Shown here: piece by piece, positions 26,006 to 39,309 of the stretch
Numbering within the stretch: position 1 is the stretch's first letter
Layout: every line of letters starts with the position of its first letter
Assembly: GCF_003443535.1 (NCBI RefSeq)
Contig: NZ_CP031946.1
Location: 992,001 to 1,056,000 of the forward strand
DNA length: 64,000 nucleotides
Source of the DNA: Ruegeria sp. AD91A
Lineage (GTDB): Bacteria > Pseudomonadota > Alphaproteobacteria > Rhodobacterales > Rhodobacteraceae
Direction: 5' to 3'
Notes under the pieces: model-generated
Databases searched by the model: none
Seen by the model: only the letters and a program-made list of their open reading frames with translations
What the model was told of the DNA's origin: nothing
Translations under genes and position numbers: made by a program

Positions 26006-27111
26006 TGGGCGCAAGCGCCATCCACAGCGCCGAGGACGCCCGCCGCTTGGCGCGGCGGCGTCTTCCGTGGATGGTGTTCGACTATATTGATGGTGCGGCC
26101 GGGGTCGAGGTGGGTGCCGGTCGCAATCGGTCCGCTTTGGATGCAATGACCTTGCACCCGCGTATCTTGCGAGACGTTAGCAAAAGATCTCTTGCAAGTT
26201 CCTTGTTCGACCGGCCCGCGAGACGCCCGTTCGGTATCGCTCCGATGGGCATGTGCAATTTGTCCGCGCCGGGTGCCGACTTGATGCTGGCCCGCATCGC
26301 CGCACGCCATGAAGTGCCGCTCGGGGTTTCGACTGTCGCCTCGACCGCGATGGAGGATCTGATCGTCGAAGCTGAAGGCCATGCCTGGTTTCAGCTGTAC
26401 TTCAGCGGCGATGGCAGCGGCACGTTCAAGCTTGTCGATCGCGCCAAGGCAGCGGGGTACGAGACACTGGTTCTGACCGTGGATGTGCCCGAGGTTGGCC
26501 GACGCCCGCGCGAACTGCGCCATGGGTTCAAGATGCCCTTCAAAATGGGTCCCAAGCAGGTGATGGATTTTGCCTTGCACCCTCGGTGGTCCTTGCTGGT
26601 CCTGCTGAAAGGCAAGCCGGAAATGGCGAATTTCCTGATGGATGGCTACGATTTCGACCGGACCGAAAGCCGCGCCAAGGCCACGTGGGAGACATTGGCC
26701 CGCCTGCGCGATCAGTGGGCCGGGAAGCTGGTGGTCAAAGGCGTATTGGATGCAGGCGACGCGCAAAGGCTCAAGTCAGCAGGCGTGGACGCCATTCAGG
26801 TCTCAAGCCATGGTGCACGCCAGTTGGAAAGTGCTCCCGCGCCGATCACGGTTCTGCCCGAGATCCGCAAGGCCGTGGGTCCGGATTACCCGCTTTTCTA
26901 CGACAGTGGGTTGCGCTCGGGTGAAGACGTGCTCAAGGCACTTTCTAGCGGGGCGGACTTTGCCTTTTTCGGTCGCATCCTTCAATTTGCAATAGCGGCC
27001 GAAGGCGAAGCGGGCCTTGAACAGCTATGGTCGGTACTCAGCGAAGAAATGAGCATCGCCATGGCCCAACTAGGCGTCACGTCGCTGGACGAGGTCCGAC
27101 GCAACGCCTGA
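26005..27111 (+). CDS. slcD: FMN-dependent alpha-hydroxyacid dehydrogenase, likely sulfolactate dehydrogenase SlcD
   Basis: 368 residues of the lactate/glycolate oxidase family: LPWMVFDYIDGAAGVEVGAG at the start, APMGMCNL FMN-site, VLTVDVPEVGRRPRELRHG, and the catalytic His-Arg pair in VSSHGARQLESAP. Family members oxidise L-2-hydroxyacids to keto acids. Directly after comDE in a sulfonate operon the likely reaction is sulfolactate to sulfopyruvate, feeding ComDE. The name SlcD follows the gene described in Roseovarius; an ordinary lactate dehydrogenase is the main alternative. Confidence 0.75.
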   Translation: MGASAIHSAEDARRLARRRLPWMVFDYIDGAAGVEVGAGRNRSALDAMTLHPRILRDVSKRSLASSLFDRPARRPFGIAPMGMCNLSAPGADLMLARIAARHEVPLGVSTVASTAMEDLIVEAEGHAWFQLYFSGDGSGTFKLVDRAKAAGYETLVLTVDVPEVGRRPRELRHGFKMPFKMGPKQVMDFALHPRWSLLVLLKGKPEMANFLMDGYDFDRTESRAKATWETLARLRDQWAGKLVVKGVLDAGDAQRLKSAGVDAIQVSSHGARQLESAPAPITVLPEIRKAVGPDYPLFYDSGLRSGEDVLKALSSGADFAFFGRILQFAIAAEGEAGLEQLWSVLSEEMSIAMAQLGVTSLDEVRRNA

Positions 27112-27126
27112 TATGGGTGAGGACAA

Positions 27127-27150
27127 TGACCCGAGGTTTCCCACGGGTCA
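27127..27150. terminator. Hairpin between convergent slcD and RamA-like genes
   Basis: TGACCCG (27127-27133) pairs with CGGGTCA (27144-27150) over a 10-base loop in the 52-bp convergent gap. There is no clear T-run, so terminator function is weakly supported. Confidence 0.35.
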
Positions 27151-27163
27151 CTGAACTGTCGGT

Positions 27164-30875
<3,712 letters not shown>

Positions 30876-30968
30876 GTCATTGAACAAGATACACGGCACC
30901 CACGACCGGGTGTCGTGCTGTCAATTGGATCGGCCCATCGAGGCCTGTTTCTGCCGAGGTATTTCGCG

Positions 30969-32126
30969 ATGACGCCCGCTGCCCGAGTTCAGGCCTCGAT
31001 TGAAATTCTAGATGACATCCTGTCTGGCGCCCCGGTGGAAAAAGCTCTGACAGGCTGGGCGCGGTGCAGTCGCTTTGCCGGATCCAAGGATCGAGCGGCC
31101 ATTCGCGATCACGTATTCGACGCGTTGCGACGCCAGCGCTCGTACGCGGCGTTGGGAGGGTCCGATACCGGACGCGGTTTGATGATCGGTGCGACGCGTG
31201 CGTCAGGCGGTGATCTGGCCGAGTTGTTCACCGGCAATCGTCACGCTCCGATGCCGGTTCAGGAAACGGAAACGGCGCGGGATTTCGCGTCCGAAGCCGA
31301 GAAATATGACATTCCGGAGTGGCTTTGGCCTCGGTTTGCTGCCTCTCTGAACGACGCTTTGGTTCCTTGTGCAATGTCTTTGCAGAACCGGGCACCCGTT
31401 CATTTACGGGTCAACTTCCATAAAACCGATCCGAACGATGCCATCGAAGCCTTGAAGTCCGAGGGTATTGTCGCCCATCCGGTTCAGATTTGCCGCACTG
31501 CCCTTAAAGTGACAGAAGGGGCCCGGCGCATTGCCCAAAGCCAGGCTTATGCCCGGGGCCTGATCGAGCTTCAGGACGCCGCAAGCCAGGCTGTTGTGGC
31601 CTCGCTGGATCTGCGGCCGGGAATGCGTGTTCTAGATTATTGCGCGGGTGGCGGTGGCAAGGCGCTGGCTCTGGCAGCATACGAGGGCGTTGAGGTGTTC
31701 GCGCATGATGTGAATCCTGGCCGAATGAAAGACATCCCGACCCGGGCAGAGCGAGCAGGAGCAAAGATAACCACCCTGAACACCGCTGCACTTTCGGGTC
31801 TTGATCCGTTTGATGTGGTTTTGGTGGATGCTCCGTGCTCTGGCAGTGGATCCTGGCGACGGGCACCAGCCGGGAAATGGGCGTTGACCGAGGAACGGCT
31901 GCGGGAACTCACGATCATTCAGGCTCGTGTTTTATCTGACATAGCGCCTTTGGTGCGACCGGGCGGCCTGTTGGCTTACGCAACTTGTTCGGTTCTGATG
32001 GACGAAAACGGTTCGATCATAGCCGATTTTCTGGAACGCCATTCCGGGTGGAGAGAAACCTACCGGAAGGCGTGGCACGTAACACACGAATCTGATGGGT
32101 TCTTCACGTCGCACTTGACGCGCTAA
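30969..32126 (+). CDS. RsmB/NOL1-type RNA m5C methyltransferase
   Basis: 385 residues from ATG 30969 (GAGG upstream). The N-terminal part resembles the NusB-like helical domain (ASIEILDDILSGAPVEKALT). The SAM-binding domain has VLDYCAGGGGKALALAA (motif I), DVVLVDAPCSGSGSWRR (motif IV with a Cys) and LAYATCSVLMDENGS (motif VI with the catalytic Cys). It should methylate cytosine C5 in rRNA; whether it is true RsmB (C967) is uncertain. Confidence 0.88.
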   Translation: MTPAARVQASIEILDDILSGAPVEKALTGWARCSRFAGSKDRAAIRDHVFDALRRQRSYAALGGSDTGRGLMIGATRASGGDLAELFTGNRHAPMPVQETETARDFASEAEKYDIPEWLWPRFAASLNDALVPCAMSLQNRAPVHLRVNFHKTDPNDAIEALKSEGIVAHPVQICRTALKVTEGARRIAQSQAYARGLIELQDAASQAVVASLDLRPGMRVLDYCAGGGGKALALAAYEGVEVFAHDVNPGRMKDIPTRAERAGAKITTLNTAALSGLDPFDVVLVDAPCSGSGSWRRAPAGKWALTEERLRELTIIQARVLSDIAPLVRPGGLLAYATCSVLMDENGSIIADFLERHSGWRETYRKAWHVTHESDGFFTSHLTR

Positions 32127-32175
32127 GTTTTCGGGAAATAACAACCTAGGGTGGACGGCCGCACTTCGAACACCG

Positions 32176-32191
32176 TTAAGCGGGTATTAAC
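32176..32191. promoter_or_regulatory. CtrA binding box upstream of cckA
   Basis: TTAAGCGGGTATTAAC reads TTAA-N7-TTAAC, a full match to the known CtrA consensus, 45 bp before the cckA start and inside the 109-bp gap after the methyltransferase gene. Confidence 0.72.
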
Positions 32192-32235
32192 CAATTTTGG
32201 CCGTTATAGCCGATAACTTTGCGCCCGAGCCGTTT

Positions 32236-34527
32236 ATGTCTGACACAGCAGAATTTTTCAGTGACCCTTCCCTTGTCCAAACGCCCTCTGCCTCTCGTCT
32301 TTGGTCGTTGGTGGGGTTGGCATTATTGATCAGTTTCGCACCTGTGGTCGGGCTGCTGCCACCGGATTGGACCATGGGCATGATGGTCGCGGGAATGTCC
32401 GTTCTGTTCGTAACGTTGTGCGTCGTGATCAAGGGTCAGGTTGCTGCCAGGCAAGCGCAACAAGCCACTGCCGTAATGGCCGCCTTTGTGGAACAGGAAG
32501 AATCACCTTTCCTGATCGCCAATGCCTATGGCGACATTCTGGCGTCCAACACACCAGCACGAAACCAGTTTGGGGCGGCAAAAGGAGCCAGCCTTGCATG
32601 CTGCCTCGGATCAACTTTCCCAAACCCTCAGGTGGTTTTGTTGAGGTTGCAATCTCAGGCCCGATCACTCGGGCGGGCTAAGGAAGACTACTGGATCAGG
32701 GGAAACACGAACAGTGTAACTGTGCTTCAATTGGCCCCCGACATTTTTTGCTGGCGGTTTCACCAGTCAGACCATGGAAGCTGGCAGTCGATCAATTTGC
32801 CGGTTCTGACAATAGGATGCGCGAATGATGTGGTGTGTCCAAATCCGGCGGCAAAAAGGTTGCTTGGGTCCCGTCCCGGTGGTGTTCGCGACATCTTCTG
32901 TGATGCTGACCCACAGATCGGAACTTCGAACATAATCAAGTCACTGGACGGGATGATTCAGGTTGCTGTGACTGAACTTTCCCGTACCAGCAAAGAGCGA
33001 AGCCTTGGTTTGGTGCCGCTCATCCAGACTCCGGCACCCGGGGCCAGTTCGTCTTTTGCAGACCTTCCGGTTCCGGTTCTTACTCTTTCTCCCGAGGGGG
33101 CCATTCTGAATGCCAACAGGTTGGCGAATAAGCTGCTGGGAAACGAAAACCTCGAAGGCACCAATATCACTTATATCATGCGGGGCCTGGGGCGCCCCAT
33201 TCTGGACTGGCTTGCGCGCACAGCCTCGGAAGAAAAAGCCCAACGTTCTGAGTTTCTTCAGTTGACCAGAAAAGACAAAGAGATCTTTGTGCAGGTCACG
33301 TTGAGCCGTGTTGTTGTTGATGGCAAGATTTCTCTGATTGCGGTTCTGAATGATGCGACCGAGTTGAAAACTCTGGAAGCTCAATTCGTTCAAGGGCAGA
33401 AAATGCAAGCTGTGGGCCAGCTGGCTGGCGGGGTTGCACATGATTTCAACAACCTGCTGACAGCCATTTCCGGGCACTGCGATCTGCTATTGTTGCGCCA
33501 CGATCAGAATGACCCGGACTACGGGGATCTGGTGCAGATCAATCAGAACGCCAACCGGGCCGCTGCGTTGGTCAGCCAGCTTCTCGCATTCTCGCGCAAA
33601 CAGACCCTCAGGCCCGAAGTTCTGGATTTGCGGGACACGATCTCGGACCTAATTCACTTGTTGAACCGGTTGGTTGGCGAGAAAGTTCAACTGACTCTCA
33701 GCCATGATCCAGTATTAAAGCCGGTTCGGGCGGACAAACGGCAGTTGGAACAGGTGCTGATGAACCTGGTCGTCAACGCGCGCGACGCCATGCCGGACGG
33801 GGGCGAAATACGTATCGAGACCGAGGTGTTGAACCTGACGCAACCGCTCAGTCGCGACAGGGCAACCGTAAAGCCTGGGGAGTACGTTACGGTCAGGGTC
33901 GTGGACAGCGGTGTAGGGATACCTTGCGACAAACTGCAAAAGGTTTTCGAACCCTTCTACACGACAAAGCGCACGGGTGAGGGCACGGGACTCGGGCTTT
34001 CGACGGCCTACGGCATCGTCAAGCAGACAGGCGGTTTCATCTTTGTAGACAGCGCTGTGGATCGAGGCACCGAATTCACGGTATTCCTGCCGGTTTGTGC
34101 CACGGTGGCAGAAGCTGAGCAGGACTCTCCGGCTCAACCCGAAGCACAAAGTGCGCGCCAAGGAGAAGGCGTGGTACTTCTGGTTGAAGACGAAGCTCCG
34201 GTCCGCGCCTTCGCGACCCGGGCCTTGCGGCTTAAAGGCTATACCGTGCTGGAGGCGGATTCGGCCGAGGAAGCATTGCGCCTTCTGGAGGATTCGACTT
34301 TGAACGTTGATGTATTTGTAACGGATGTGGTCATGCCCGGCATGGATGGGCCGACCTGGGTGCGGAAAGCTCGGGAAACACGCCCGGATGCCCGTGTGGT
34401 CTTCGTATCGGGTTATACCGAAGGCGCGTTTGGGGATTCAGGACCCGAAATCGCCAATTCGACCTTCCTGCCCAAGCCGTTTTCACTCAACCAGTTGACC
34501 GAAGCGGTTTTTCAGCAGCTGAATTGA
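32236..34527 (+). CDS. cckA: Hybrid sensor histidine kinase CckA
   Basis: 763 residues. Two N-terminal membrane helices (LVGLALLISFAPVVGLLP, MGMMVAGMSVLFVTLCVVI) are followed by PAS-like regions (residues about 90-180 and 285-390). The kinase core has AGGVAHDFNNLLTAISGHCD with the phosphorylated His, VLMNLVVNARDAMPDGG (N box) and GTGLGLSTAYGIVKQTGG (G2 box). A receiver domain ends the protein (VLLVEDEAPVRAF, FVTDVVMPGMDGP with the acceptor Asp, FLPKPF). This layout is that of CckA, which phosphorylates ChpT and through it CtrA, controlling motility and gene-transfer agents in Rhodobacterales. ATG 32236 is preferred to a TTG at 32197. Confidence 0.92.
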   Translation: MSDTAEFFSDPSLVQTPSASRLWSLVGLALLISFAPVVGLLPPDWTMGMMVAGMSVLFVTLCVVIKGQVAARQAQQATAVMAAFVEQEESPFLIANAYGDILASNTPARNQFGAAKGASLACCLGSTFPNPQVVLLRLQSQARSLGRAKEDYWIRGNTNSVTVLQLAPDIFCWRFHQSDHGSWQSINLPVLTIGCANDVVCPNPAAKRLLGSRPGGVRDIFCDADPQIGTSNIIKSLDGMIQVAVTELSRTSKERSLGLVPLIQTPAPGASSSFADLPVPVLTLSPEGAILNANRLANKLLGNENLEGTNITYIMRGLGRPILDWLARTASEEKAQRSEFLQLTRKDKEIFVQVTLSRVVVDGKISLIAVLNDATELKTLEAQFVQGQKMQAVGQLAGGVAHDFNNLLTAISGHCDLLLLRHDQNDPDYGDLVQINQNANRAAALVSQLLAFSRKQTLRPEVLDLRDTISDLIHLLNRLVGEKVQLTLSHDPVLKPVRADKRQLEQVLMNLVVNARDAMPDGGEIRIETEVLNLTQPLSRDRATVKPGEYVTVRVVDSGVGIPCDKLQKVFEPFYTTKRTGEGTGLGLSTAYGIVKQTGGFIFVDSAVDRGTEFTVFLPVCATVAEAEQDSPAQPEAQSARQGEGVVLLVEDEAPVRAFATRALRLKGYTVLEADSAEEALRLLEDSTLNVDVFVTDVVMPGMDGPTWVRKARETRPDARVVFVSGYTEGAFGDSGPEIANSTFLPKPFSLNQLTEAVFQQLN

Positions 34528-34532
34528 TCTTC

Positions 34533-35126
34533 TTACAAGGCTGCGTCGTGGAGCGCGAATTCCTCTGCGTGCCTTCTTCGAAATCTCTGCAGAGTCTCGG
34601 GCGTCAGTGTCAGGTCACCCGATGGTGACACATTCTCATGTGGCAGGTCGATTTGTACATTCAGACGCGCTTGCAAGAAGTCGAGAATTTTGCCCTGATG
34701 CTCATATTTGAAGATATGAGTGGCGCCTCGACCATTGCTGCGGGTACGGAAAAACTGGCTTTGGCTGCCAACATCGGCAAAATCTGGGCGCGGATTTGTC
34801 ATATAGGCCTGCAAGAACGCGTCAAAATTCATGTCTCCGGTTGATTGGGCGTGGCCGGTCAGGTCTGCGCGACTGCGAAATCGATACCAGCTACCCAGCC
34901 AGTCTACGGGTTCGCGAACTACAGCCATGATTTCCATCTCGGTATCGTACATCTTCAGAAAAATATTCTGGAAAAACCGATCATATCTGCGCACCGGAGC
35001 GTGCTTTAGCTCTGGCGGGTGCGTGACGACAAGGTCAGCGCGATCCCGCAACGCCTTGTGATACGCCGTGCTGCCGGTTTTAGGAACAGCAAGGAAGGCA
35101 AGGCGTTCCTCAAAGAAAACAAGCAT
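34533..35126 (-). CDS. Sulfotransferase-family protein
   Basis: 197 residues. [20 protein letters not shown] near the start contains the PAPS 5'-phosphosulfate loop, and [20 protein letters not shown] is the 3'-phosphate-binding element. It is shorter than most sulfotransferases but has both cofactor motifs. The acceptor is unknown; in roseobacters such genes are scattered single copies. It converges on cckA with a 5-bp gap and is divergent from recA. Confidence 0.8.
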   Translation of the reverse strand: MLVFFEERLAFLAVPKTGSTAYHKALRDRADLVVTHPPELKHAPVRRYDRFFQNIFLKMYDTEMEIMAVVREPVDWLGSWYRFRSRADLTGHAQSTGDMNFDAFLQAYMTNPRPDFADVGSQSQFFRTRSNGRGATHIFKYEHQGKILDFLQARLNVQIDLPHENVSPSGDLTLTPETLQRFRRRHAEEFALHDAAL

Positions 35127-35248
35127 TTAATTGCTCCAACTGTCACACGGCTATGCGCGCAGATTGTCGTAAACGACTCCTTAACACAATTGCAGAAGAC
35201 TAAATCCTGTAAGTTTTTATTGAAATGTTCTCTTTTTGGTCCCATAAG

Positions 35249-35263
35249 GAACAAGAGGCGAAC
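35249..35263. promoter_or_regulatory. LexA (SOS) box of recA
   Basis: GAACAAGAGGCGAAC is an exact GAAC-N7-GAAC direct repeat, the alphaproteobacterial LexA consensus (GTTC-N7-GTTC on the other strand), 56 bp before the recA ATG. An imperfect extra copy, GTTC-N7-GGTC, lies at 35227-35241. Confidence 0.82.
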
Positions 35264-35318
35264 AAAGCAGCGATTGCCGCCCGATCAAGGGTGTGACAAA
35301 AGGGAAGGCGACAGGATA

Positions 35319-36386
35319 ATGGCGGATCTTCTGACAATGAGCGACAAGAAAAACGCAGACAAGCAAAAGGCGCTCGACAGTGCGCTGGCCCAGATCGAAC
35401 GGCAGTTCGGCAAAGGCTCGATCATGAAGCTGGGCGAAGGTGCCACGCAGGATATCGAAGCGAGCTCGACCGGCTCGCTCGGGTTGGATATTGCGTTGGG
35501 AATCGGCGGCCTGCCGATGGGGCGGATTGTCGAGATTTACGGCCCGGAGAGCTCGGGCAAGACGACTCTGACGCTGCATTGTATCGCGGAACAACAAAAA
35601 CGCGGCGGCGTCTGTGCCTTTGTTGATGCCGAACACGCGCTGGATCCGCAATATGCCCGCAAGCTGGGCGTTGATCTGGACGAACTTCTGATCTCGCAGC
35701 CCGATACCGGTGAGCAAGCGCTGGAAATCACCGATACGCTTGTGCGTTCTGGTGCGGTCAACATGGTCGTGGTCGATTCGGTTGCGGCGCTGACACCGAA
35801 ATCCGAACTGGAAGGCGACATGGGGGACAGCAGTGTTGGCGTACAGGCCCGTCTGATGAGTCAGGCGATGCGGAAGCTGACGGGTTCGATCAGCCGCTCA
35901 AACTGCATGGTCATTTTCATCAACCAGATCAGGATGAAAATCGGCGTTATGTTTGGTAGCCCCGAGACAACGACTGGCGGTAATGCACTGAAATTCTACA
36001 GTTCGGTCCGTCTAGACATCCGCCGCATCGGCGCGATCAAGGACCGGGATGAAGTCGTCGGCAACCAGACCCGCGTCAAGGTTGTGAAGAACAAGGTTGC
36101 GCCACCCTTCAAGCAGGTGGAATTCGACATCATGTATGGTGAAGGCATCAGCAAGATGGGCGAACTTCTGGATCTGGGTGTCAAAGCCGGTGTGGTCGAA
36201 AAGTCTGGATCGTGGTTCAGTTACGGTGACGAGAGGATCGGGCAGGGTCGTGAGAACGCTAAACAATACCTGCGTGACAACAGCCGCATAGCGTTGGACA
36301 TCGAAGACAAGATTCGTGCGGCTCATGGGCTGGACTTTGACATGCCGCCGAGTGCCGCCGAGGATGATGACATCCTCGAAGCCTAA
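35319..36386 (+). CDS. recA: Recombinase RecA
   Basis: 355 residues. The sequence shows [11 protein letters not shown], Walker [16 protein letters not shown], Walker [21 protein letters not shown], loop L1 region [20 protein letters not shown] and L2 with [19 protein letters not shown]. RecA drives homologous recombination and LexA self-cleavage. ATG 35319 follows AGGA; the frame is open upstream to 35019 but that part overlaps the promoter. A LexA box lies upstream and a strong terminator about 100 bp downstream. Confidence 0.97.
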   Translation: MADLLTMSDKKNADKQKALDSALAQIERQFGKGSIMKLGEGATQDIEASSTGSLGLDIALGIGGLPMGRIVEIYGPESSGKTTLTLHCIAEQQKRGGVCAFVDAEHALDPQYARKLGVDLDELLISQPDTGEQALEITDTLVRSGAVNMVVVDSVAALTPKSELEGDMGDSSVGVQARLMSQAMRKLTGSISRSNCMVIFINQIRMKIGVMFGSPETTTGGNALKFYSSVRLDIRRIGAIKDRDEVVGNQTRVKVVKNKVAPPFKQVEFDIMYGEGISKMGELLDLGVKAGVVEKSGSWFSYGDERIGQGRENAKQYLRDNSRIALDIEDKIRAAHGLDFDMPPSAAEDDDILEA

Positions 36387-36482
36387 CAGCCGCTGACCGG
36401 AGGCTGGGTTGTTTCCGGTTTTGCATTGAGAAGACGATAAAAGAGGCGGCCCGTCGGGCCAAGGCCCTATAGGTAAATCTTG

Positions 36483-36517
36483 AAAGAGGCTGAGAGTTCA
36501 GCCTCTTTTTCTTTTTT
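36483..36517 (+). terminator. Rho-independent terminator downstream of recA
   Basis: AAAGAGGCTGA (36483-36493) pairs perfectly with TCAGCCTCTTT (36498-36508) around GAGT, followed by TTCTTTTTT. It separates recA from the accessory segment. Confidence 0.88.
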
Positions 36518-36636
36518 GCTCCGATTGAGACGATGAAAAATTGACACCAACTGACAGGCATTGGATTTTGGTGCAGCGAAAGACCTCACAACGCGAGAGC
36601 GGCCGACATGGAGGTAGTTGGAAAAAGGCATTACCT

Positions 36637-37536
36637 TCAAAATTGAGTATTGAAGCCAGCAAAGATCTGCCATTTTGCCTGCCCTGGCCCTTTGCTCGCA
36701 ACTGAGTACTGCGGTTCGACAAAGACGTTGTAGGTGATGTCCTTCTTTTTGAACACTTGCCCTATACCCAAGCCGATTGGCACATTATAGCTGTCCGATT
36801 CAAAATCGTAGGTCATTATTGGCGCTGACCTTAGGTATGTCCCTCCACCGAGTTGGTAGAACAGAAAAGGTTGAAAAGCTCCGATATTTACATCCTTTGC
36901 ATCACTGTCTCCGGCAAAACTGGCTTGCCAAGTCAGAAGGTAACCGTATTGGAATATCGGTGACGACGCGTTGAACAATACGTTCGCGATACCGGCTGAC
37001 CATTTTTTAGATCCAGACCCATCGGTCGAACCTGTTGGCGCGGTTAATTGAGGACCAACACCAAAGCTAACAGCCGGATTTCCAATATCTATAAGGTAAG
37101 CGGCAAAAACGTTGAGGTCACCAACGCCCGTCGTTTTACCACTTTGTGCCGGGAATGAATTTAAAGGCAAAGAGGCCCGCAGAACCCAATTTGTGTTCCC
37201 CAAGCTCATAGGTTGCGCATACCTGAGCCAAAACTGATTGCCAGTTTGGTCCGTTCCGGAAATATCGCCAATATAATAGTTCTGAACGTTGACCGCTTTG
37301 AAATTTGCCAGCGGATTATTCGCCTGAGCTGCTGCTGAGGCCGCGTCGTTCTCCTGTGCAACCACAGGATTACCTGTTGCAGTAGATACTCCCAGAAAGA
37401 CGAAAAGGCTAAAGAAGAACCTGGCAAGGAAATTCCGGGTCGAAGTTACATTTGTACCTGAAGCCTTCAGATTGGTCTGCACCTTGCTACTCCCTGACCC
37501 ACTCGACTGCGTCATCGAAGTGTCGAGGCGTCGCAT
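36637..37536 (-). CDS. Outer-membrane transporter/porin-like beta-barrel protein
   Basis: Up to 299 residues. A hydrophobic export signal lies unusually late ([23 protein letters not shown], residues about 39-61), followed by [20 protein letters not shown]. The mature part alternates polar and aromatic strands and ends in [10 protein letters not shown] with a terminal Phe, the usual outer-membrane barrel signal. It resembles transporter-like proteins of the phenol-degradation MetA type (PF13557) often linked to sulfatases. Start uncertain: ATG 37536 or 37515, neither with a good ribosome site, and the first sits in a hairpin. Base composition is more AT-rich than the core genes. Confidence 0.68.
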   Translation of the reverse strand: MRRLDTSMTQSSGSGSSKVQTNLKASGTNVTSTRNFLARFFFSLFVFLGVSTATGNPVVAQENDAASAAAQANNPLANFKAVNVQNYYIGDISGTDQTGNQFWLRYAQPMSLGNTNWVLRASLPLNSFPAQSGKTTGVGDLNVFAAYLIDIGNPAVSFGVGPQLTAPTGSTDGSGSKKWSAGIANVLFNASSPIFQYGYLLTWQASFAGDSDAKDVNIGAFQPFLFYQLGGGTYLRSAPIMTYDFESDSYNVPIGLGIGQVFKKKDITYNVFVEPQYSVASKGPGQAKWQIFAGFNTQF

Positions 37537-37545
37537 GGCGACGCC
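37527..37545. promoter_or_regulatory. Perfect hairpin overlapping the porin-like start codon
   Basis: GGCGTCGC (37527-37534) and GCGACGCC (37538-37545) form an 8-bp stem with a 3-base loop. On the minus strand it covers the first ATG of the barrel gene and lies 13 bp after the sulfatase stop. It may hide that start, or reduce read-through from the sulfatase. Confidence 0.55.
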
Positions 37546-37558
37546 CCAACCATTTGCA

Positions 37559-39205
37559 TCAATTCCCGGTTGGAAGGCTCAGCGAGAACCCGTCTTTTTC
37601 CAGTTGGTCCCGGATGTTCTGGAAACGCTGGTAACCAGTGAGCGTGATCGGACCTGCGTAGGATTCGCTCTGTACAGGGCGCGGCGGGAATTCGATGTAG
37701 GTTTTTACCAGTCGATCAAGCTCACCGGCCAGTGTCGGCAACGTCCAGGTGTTCTCACGCCCGGTGGTCATGAAGATGTCATAGCGCTCCATCGGATCCT
37801 CCCACAGGTTGAACACCTGCGGCACAGTTGCGATGTATTTCTCTGCACCACGCCATCCTAGTTCGGCCGCCGGGGATTCGGAGCCGGCCCGCGCGCCGTT
37901 GTCGCCACGCATGTTGAAGACAGCCTTCCATTCGTTAACACGTATGGCACCTGGTGTGAGCTCGTTTTCGGTGAAATACGCCCAAGAGTATCGCTGCGGA
38001 TCAGCCTCTCCGAACAGAACCGGCGCCATGTCGATGCTGTCAAAGATTGTGGGCTGACCTTCCCGGTCTTCGGTTGGCAGTGGCACTCCAGCAAGGCTGG
38101 CAAAAGTGGCCATCAAGTCAGTACCACCGGTAATGTCGCTCGACTTCGAATCCGGCGCAATTTTTCCTGTCCATTTGGCGAAGAACGGTACGCGGTACGC
38201 TCCTTCCCGGTCGGTTCCCTTAGTGCCGCGAAACGGTGTCATGCCGGCATCAGGATGCACGTCCTGCCACGCGCCATTATCGACAGTGTAAATGATCAGG
38301 GTGTTTTCCCCAATTCCGAGATCTTCCACCTTGTCGAGGATTTGACCAGTGTGAAAGTCAAGCTCGACCACCTTGTCGCCATACTTGTTCTTTACTGCCG
38401 ACTTGCCCACAAAATCAGGCGACGGCAGGTTGGGCTGGTGGTTCGCAGCCCAGTTGATAGACATGAAGAACGGCTGGTCCAGGCCAGCAAGACGCTCCAG
38501 TTCCGCCACCGCCTTTTCTGCACCGATCTTGTCCAGCGCAGCCAGATCAGCGGTTGTCATGTCTTCAATGGTCAGCACTTCTTTGGCGGGTTCTCCAGCT
38601 ACACCTTCGAAGACACCAGTGGTGTTCTCTTTGTAAAATGCCCGCTGATCATCGGACATCTGCACATTCCAGTCGTCCAGAGCATATGTGTACGCGTTCA
38701 GGTGATACAGGAATGTGTTCTCCATCTTGTCGTAGCCATGGGCAATTGGCATGGCGTATTCTGCTTCACCGAGATGCCACTTACCCATGAAGTAAGTGTT
38801 GTATTCAGCCTGCTTCAAAACAGACGCAATCGTCCATTCTGCCGCCGGCAACCCACCACCTTGCCCCTGAAAAGCGACCGTCGTCATGCCCGAGCGGTTC
38901 GGGTAACGCCCAGTCTGCATTGCTGCACGCCCCGGCGTGCAAGAGGATTGAGCGTAGAAGTCCGTGAACATCATCCCCTGCTTGGCCATTTGATCAAGGT
39001 TGGGGGTGTCCATGCCACGCGCTGCGCCACCATGATATGCGCCAAGATCCCAATACCCGGTATCATCTGATACGATCAGAATGATGTTGGGCTTGCTGCC
39101 GTAGGTCGATAGCGATGTCGGATCGAAATCCTGAGCCGTTGCGGAGATCGCAAAGGTACAAAAGAAAGCAGCCAAAGGCGTGGCAACTTGGTGACGTTTA
39201 ATCAT
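37559..39205 (-). CDS. Secreted arylsulfatase-type sulfatase
   Basis: 548 residues with a signal peptide ([20 protein letters not shown]...AQ). [19 protein letters not shown] contains the metal-binding Asp pair, and [20 protein letters not shown] carries the C-x-P-x-R sulfatase signature with Cys near residue 89, the residue converted to formylglycine. Further family motifs are [12 protein letters not shown] and [10 protein letters not shown]. It hydrolyses a sulfate ester in the periplasm or outside; the substrate is not evident. No formylglycine-generating enzyme gene lies nearby. GGGGAG precedes ATG. It is followed by the outer-membrane protein gene, suggesting uptake or export of substrate. 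Confidence 0.92.
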   Translation of the reverse strand: MIKRHQVATPLAAFFCTFAISATAQDFDPTSLSTYGSKPNIILIVSDDTGYWDLGAYHGGAARGMDTPNLDQMAKQGMMFTDFYAQSSCTPGRAAMQTGRYPNRSGMTTVAFQGQGGGLPAAEWTIASVLKQAEYNTYFMGKWHLGEAEYAMPIAHGYDKMENTFLYHLNAYTYALDDWNVQMSDDQRAFYKENTTGVFEGVAGEPAKEVLTIEDMTTADLAALDKIGAEKAVAELERLAGLDQPFFMSINWAANHQPNLPSPDFVGKSAVKNKYGDKVVELDFHTGQILDKVEDLGIGENTLIIYTVDNGAWQDVHPDAGMTPFRGTKGTDREGAYRVPFFAKWTGKIAPDSKSSDITGGTDLMATFASLAGVPLPTEDREGQPTIFDSIDMAPVLFGEADPQRYSWAYFTENELTPGAIRVNEWKAVFNMRGDNGARAGSESPAAELGWRGAEKYIATVPQVFNLWEDPMERYDIFMTTGRENTWTLPTLAGELDRLVKTYIEFPPRPVQSESYAGPITLTGYQRFQNIRDQLEKDGFSLSLPTGN

Positions 39206-39257
39206 GTTTGTCTCCCCTTCGGGAAAAGAATCAAAGTTAAGAAATTGCGCCCTTTTA

Positions 39258-39273
39258 ACGGTCTATATACCGT
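39258..39273. promoter_or_regulatory. Operator-like inverted repeat upstream of the sulfatase
   Basis: ACGGTCTATATACCGT has 5-bp arms ACGGT/ACCGT around CTATAT, 53 bp before the sulfatase start. The TATATA core could overlap a -10 element. Confidence 0.45.
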
Positions 39274-39294
39274 GCAGGACACAACGCTCCTTGG

Positions 39295-39309
39295 GCTATT
39301 CCGAATAGC
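39295..39309. promoter_or_regulatory. Second palindrome upstream of the sulfatase
   Basis: GCTATTCCGAATAGC is a perfect 7+1+7 palindrome, 90 bp from the sulfatase start and 37 bp from the neighbouring inverted repeat. A single half-site (CTATTC) recurs at 39313-39318. Confidence 0.45.
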
